A stretch of DNA of 64,000 nt, taken from the NCBI RefSeq assembly GCF_900100395.1, contig NZ_FNFB01000028.1, positions 1-64,000 of the forward strand, given 5' to 3'. Shown here piece by piece: positions 62,979 through 64,000 of the stretch (positions are counted from its first letter, which is position 1; the number at the start of each line of letters is the position of its first letter). Both the position numbers and the translations under genes were made by a program. The DNA is from Nonomuraea maritima. Lineage in GTDB: Bacteria; Actinomycetota; Actinomycetes; Streptosporangiales; Streptosporangiaceae. A model generated the notes under the pieces. It searched no databases, was not told the DNA's origin, and was given only the letters and a program-made list of their open reading frames with translations.

Positions 62979-63081
62979 GGTTCTTCTCCTCCAGGTACTT
63001 GGCGAGGCTGTTCGCCCACTCTCGCGGGATCTGCGCGCGCGCCTCGGACAGCAGTCGGGCCGGGTCCAATCTGCTGGACAT
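62971..63081 (-). CDS. Very small phage protein (36 aa)
   Basis: ATG 63081 shares a base with the previous stop (TGATG); TAA lies at 62971-62973. The 36 residues (MSSRLDPARLLSEARAQIPR, then WANSLAKYLEEKNRG) are helical and ordinary in composition. The GGAGGAGAAG near its end serves as ribosome site for the next gene. The packing makes it likely to be real. Confidence 0.5.
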   Translation of the reverse strand: MSSRLDPARLLSEARAQIPREWANSLAKYLEEKNRG

Positions 63082-63407
63082 CACAGGCCTCCGTTCTGCT
63101 CGGCACGGAACTCTGCGGCGGCCGGCTCGCAGCACACCGGCTCACCGACGACCTGGCCCTCGTAGGCCTCGGGGTGCTCGGCGAGATCCGCCTCGGTGAC
63201 GGTCTCCCAGTCGTATCCGCAGAATGAGCACACGGCGCGCTTGTCGAACTCGACCTTGACGCCGCGCACGTGGTCGACGTGGCGGTGTGTGGCGGCCGCA
63301 ACCCTGTCGAGCAGGAGCAGAGTCGCAGCGTGGTCGCCGCGCGGGAGCACGTCTCGCAGGTCGGGCGTGATGACGAGACGGTAGTTGGAGTGGATCTCGC
63401 GTCTCAT
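63081..63407 (-). CDS. Zinc-finger-like phage protein (108 aa)
   Basis: 108 residues from ATG 63407, ATGA overlap. Strand-rich N-terminus (IHSNYRLVITPDLRDVLPRG) then VCSFCGYDWETVTEADLAEH and EPVCCEPAAAEF, a likely four-Cys zinc site. Function unknown. Confidence 0.55.
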   Translation of the reverse strand: MRREIHSNYRLVITPDLRDVLPRGDHAATLLLLDRVAAATHRHVDHVRGVKVEFDKRAVCSFCGYDWETVTEADLAEHPEAYEGQVVGEPVCCEPAAAEFRAEQNGGL

Positions 63408-63667
63408 CGGCAGTGACCTTTCAAGGCGGCTTCCGCGCGCAGCCGCAGCAGCGCGTGGGCGATAGCGCCTACGGGGCCGCGGTGCTGGCCGCCCGCGTTG
63501 AAGTAGTCCTCGGCGGTTCGGCAGAGGAAGCGGAACTGCAGCTCGCCGTCGCTGTTGATGCACTGCTCACCATCGAGGGGCGGGCGCGCGGCCATCCTCT
63601 TCACAACGGGATCGAGCACGAGCTCGTCGACGGCGGACCGGTAGTGCGCGGGGGGCGGGGCGGTCAT
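63404..63667 (-). CDS. Phage hypothetical protein (87 aa)
   Basis: 87 residues from ATG 63667. Contains LVLDPVVKRMAARPPLDGEQ, LQFRFLCRTAEDYFNAGGQH, GPVGAIAHALLRLRAEAALK. Overlaps both neighbours. Function unknown. Confidence 0.5.
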   Translation of the reverse strand: MTAPPPAHYRSAVDELVLDPVVKRMAARPPLDGEQCINSDGELQFRFLCRTAEDYFNAGGQHRGPVGAIAHALLRLRAEAALKGHCR

Positions 63668-63888
63668 CAGTTTTCCTCCTGGTCGAGGGCCGCGCGCAGG
63701 GAGTGGACGAGCTTCTCGGCCTCGTCGAGGGCCATTTCGCTGAGGCTGCCGTCGAGGGTGCGGCCGCCGGGCAGCGGGTCGATGCAGATCGTGTTGCCGT
63801 CGTCGTGGCGGGAGACCGCGACCGGGCTTCCGGCGACGGTGTACTCGTACGGATCGCCGACCCGGCTCGCCGTGGCTCTGTGCTTCAT
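63667..63888 (-). CDS. Phage hypothetical protein (73 aa)
   Basis: 73 residues from ATG 63888, preceded by AAGGGA; the longer frame to 63996 is rejected. Beta-rich then helical (EYTVAGSPVAVSRHDDGNTI, EMALDEAEKLVHSLRAALD). Repeat copy F lies 12 bases before it. Function unknown. Confidence 0.5.
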   Translation of the reverse strand: MKHRATASRVGDPYEYTVAGSPVAVSRHDDGNTICIDPLPGGRTLDGSLSEMALDEAEKLVHSLRAALDQEEN

Positions 63889-63900
63889 ACTGTCCCTTCC

Positions 63901-63921
63901 GAATGCGCTACCGCTTGCGCT
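63901..63921 (-). repeat. Dispersed ~21-bp repeat, copy F (right edge)
   Basis: Minus strand reads AGCGCAAGCGG-TAGCGCATTC, 16 of 21 matching copy E. It contains the stop of the partial gene at the window edge (protein end KRKR) and lies 13 bases before the start at 63888. Confidence 0.6.
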
Positions 63922-64000
63922 TTCTATGCGTCTTCCGCTGCGTTCGCGTGTGCGTGTAGTCGGTGCTGTGGTGGTCGGAGAGCGCGCATCGCTCATCTCC
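63908..64000 (-). CDS. Partial phage gene cut by the window edge
   Basis: Thirty residues visible, ending at TAG (63908-63910). The visible C-terminus is basic: DERCALSDHHSTDYTHTRTQ then RKTHRKRKR. The rest lies beyond the window. The end overlaps repeat copy F, as for the ParB-like and collagen-like genes. Confidence 0.45.
   Translation of the reverse strand, partial: GDERCALSDHHSTDYTHTRTQRKTHRKRKR

Noticed and set aside
1-64000. tRNA, rRNA, CRISPR array, insertion sequence or retroelement.
   Set aside because: No cloverleaf-like TTCGA arm sets, spacer-repeat series, transposase motifs or reverse transcriptase motifs were recognised by eye.

Overview
The window is high-GC actinomycete DNA with two parts. 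Roughly the first 5.7 kb is host chromosome. The rest, from about 5.8 kb to the right edge, reads as one tailed-phage (siphovirus-type) prophage that continues past base 64000. Host genus is uncertain: the graspetide cluster, GTG starts and leaderless-looking starts fit Actinomycetes, and a member of Streptosporangiales is a low-confidence guess.

Host side. A pentapeptide-repeat gene fragment (1-321) and an XRE-type regulator (690-1922, minus) precede a plus-strand operon. That operon holds a small hypothetical gene, a graspetide precursor of the ATP-grasp-target type (2476-2721), its ATP-grasp ligase (2724-3695) and a PIMT-like methyltransferase (3700-4830), and it ends at a strong terminator (4893-4930). 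The set predicts a peptide with ligase-made side-chain ester or amide links, then methylation at an Asp that may become an aspartimide. About 0.9 kb of gene-poor DNA follows, with a possible attachment core at 5689-5710.

Phage side. Almost everything is on the minus strand, so the phage map reads right to left. From 64 to 38 kb lie early genes: small zinc-binding and helix-turn-helix proteins, two genes built from tandem GntR modules, a TrmB/LuxR-like regulator, a HTH gene that may be the repressor, YqaJ exonuclease with RecT annealing protein, a RuvC-like resolvase, a J-domain protein, a wHTH-HNH fusion and its replication-type paralogue, and a collagen-like membrane protein. At 36.8-37.7 kb is a tyrosine recombinase, next to a Dam methylase and a PadR pair. 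From 33.9 kb leftward come ParB-like protein, terminase small and large subunits, structural proteins, portal, minor capsid protein, scaffold, P22-type coat, head-tail connectors, tail tube, tail chaperones with a -1 frameshift, tape measure, tail-tip proteins, duplicated fibres, and the lysis genes (CHAP endolysin, holin, coiled-coil membrane protein).

Plus-strand genes at 6957, 30312, 33995-35196, 36036, 38633, 39815, 56581, 59053 and 60607-61652 interrupt the minus-strand operons. Many lie next to dyads or terminators, as expected of morons or lysogeny genes.

The most unusual signal is a dispersed, same-strand repeat of about 20 bp (minus-strand consensus close to GCGCCAGCGGTACCGCTGAC). 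It occurs nine times between 18.4 and 63.9 kb, usually in the gap just before a minus-strand start codon, and ties early and late regions into one replicon. Other points of interest are five GntR modules in two genes, side-by-side duplication of two tail-tip genes, a 15-bp perfect inverted repeat beside the recombinase, and the host graspetide locus. No tRNA, rRNA or CRISPR array was recognised.
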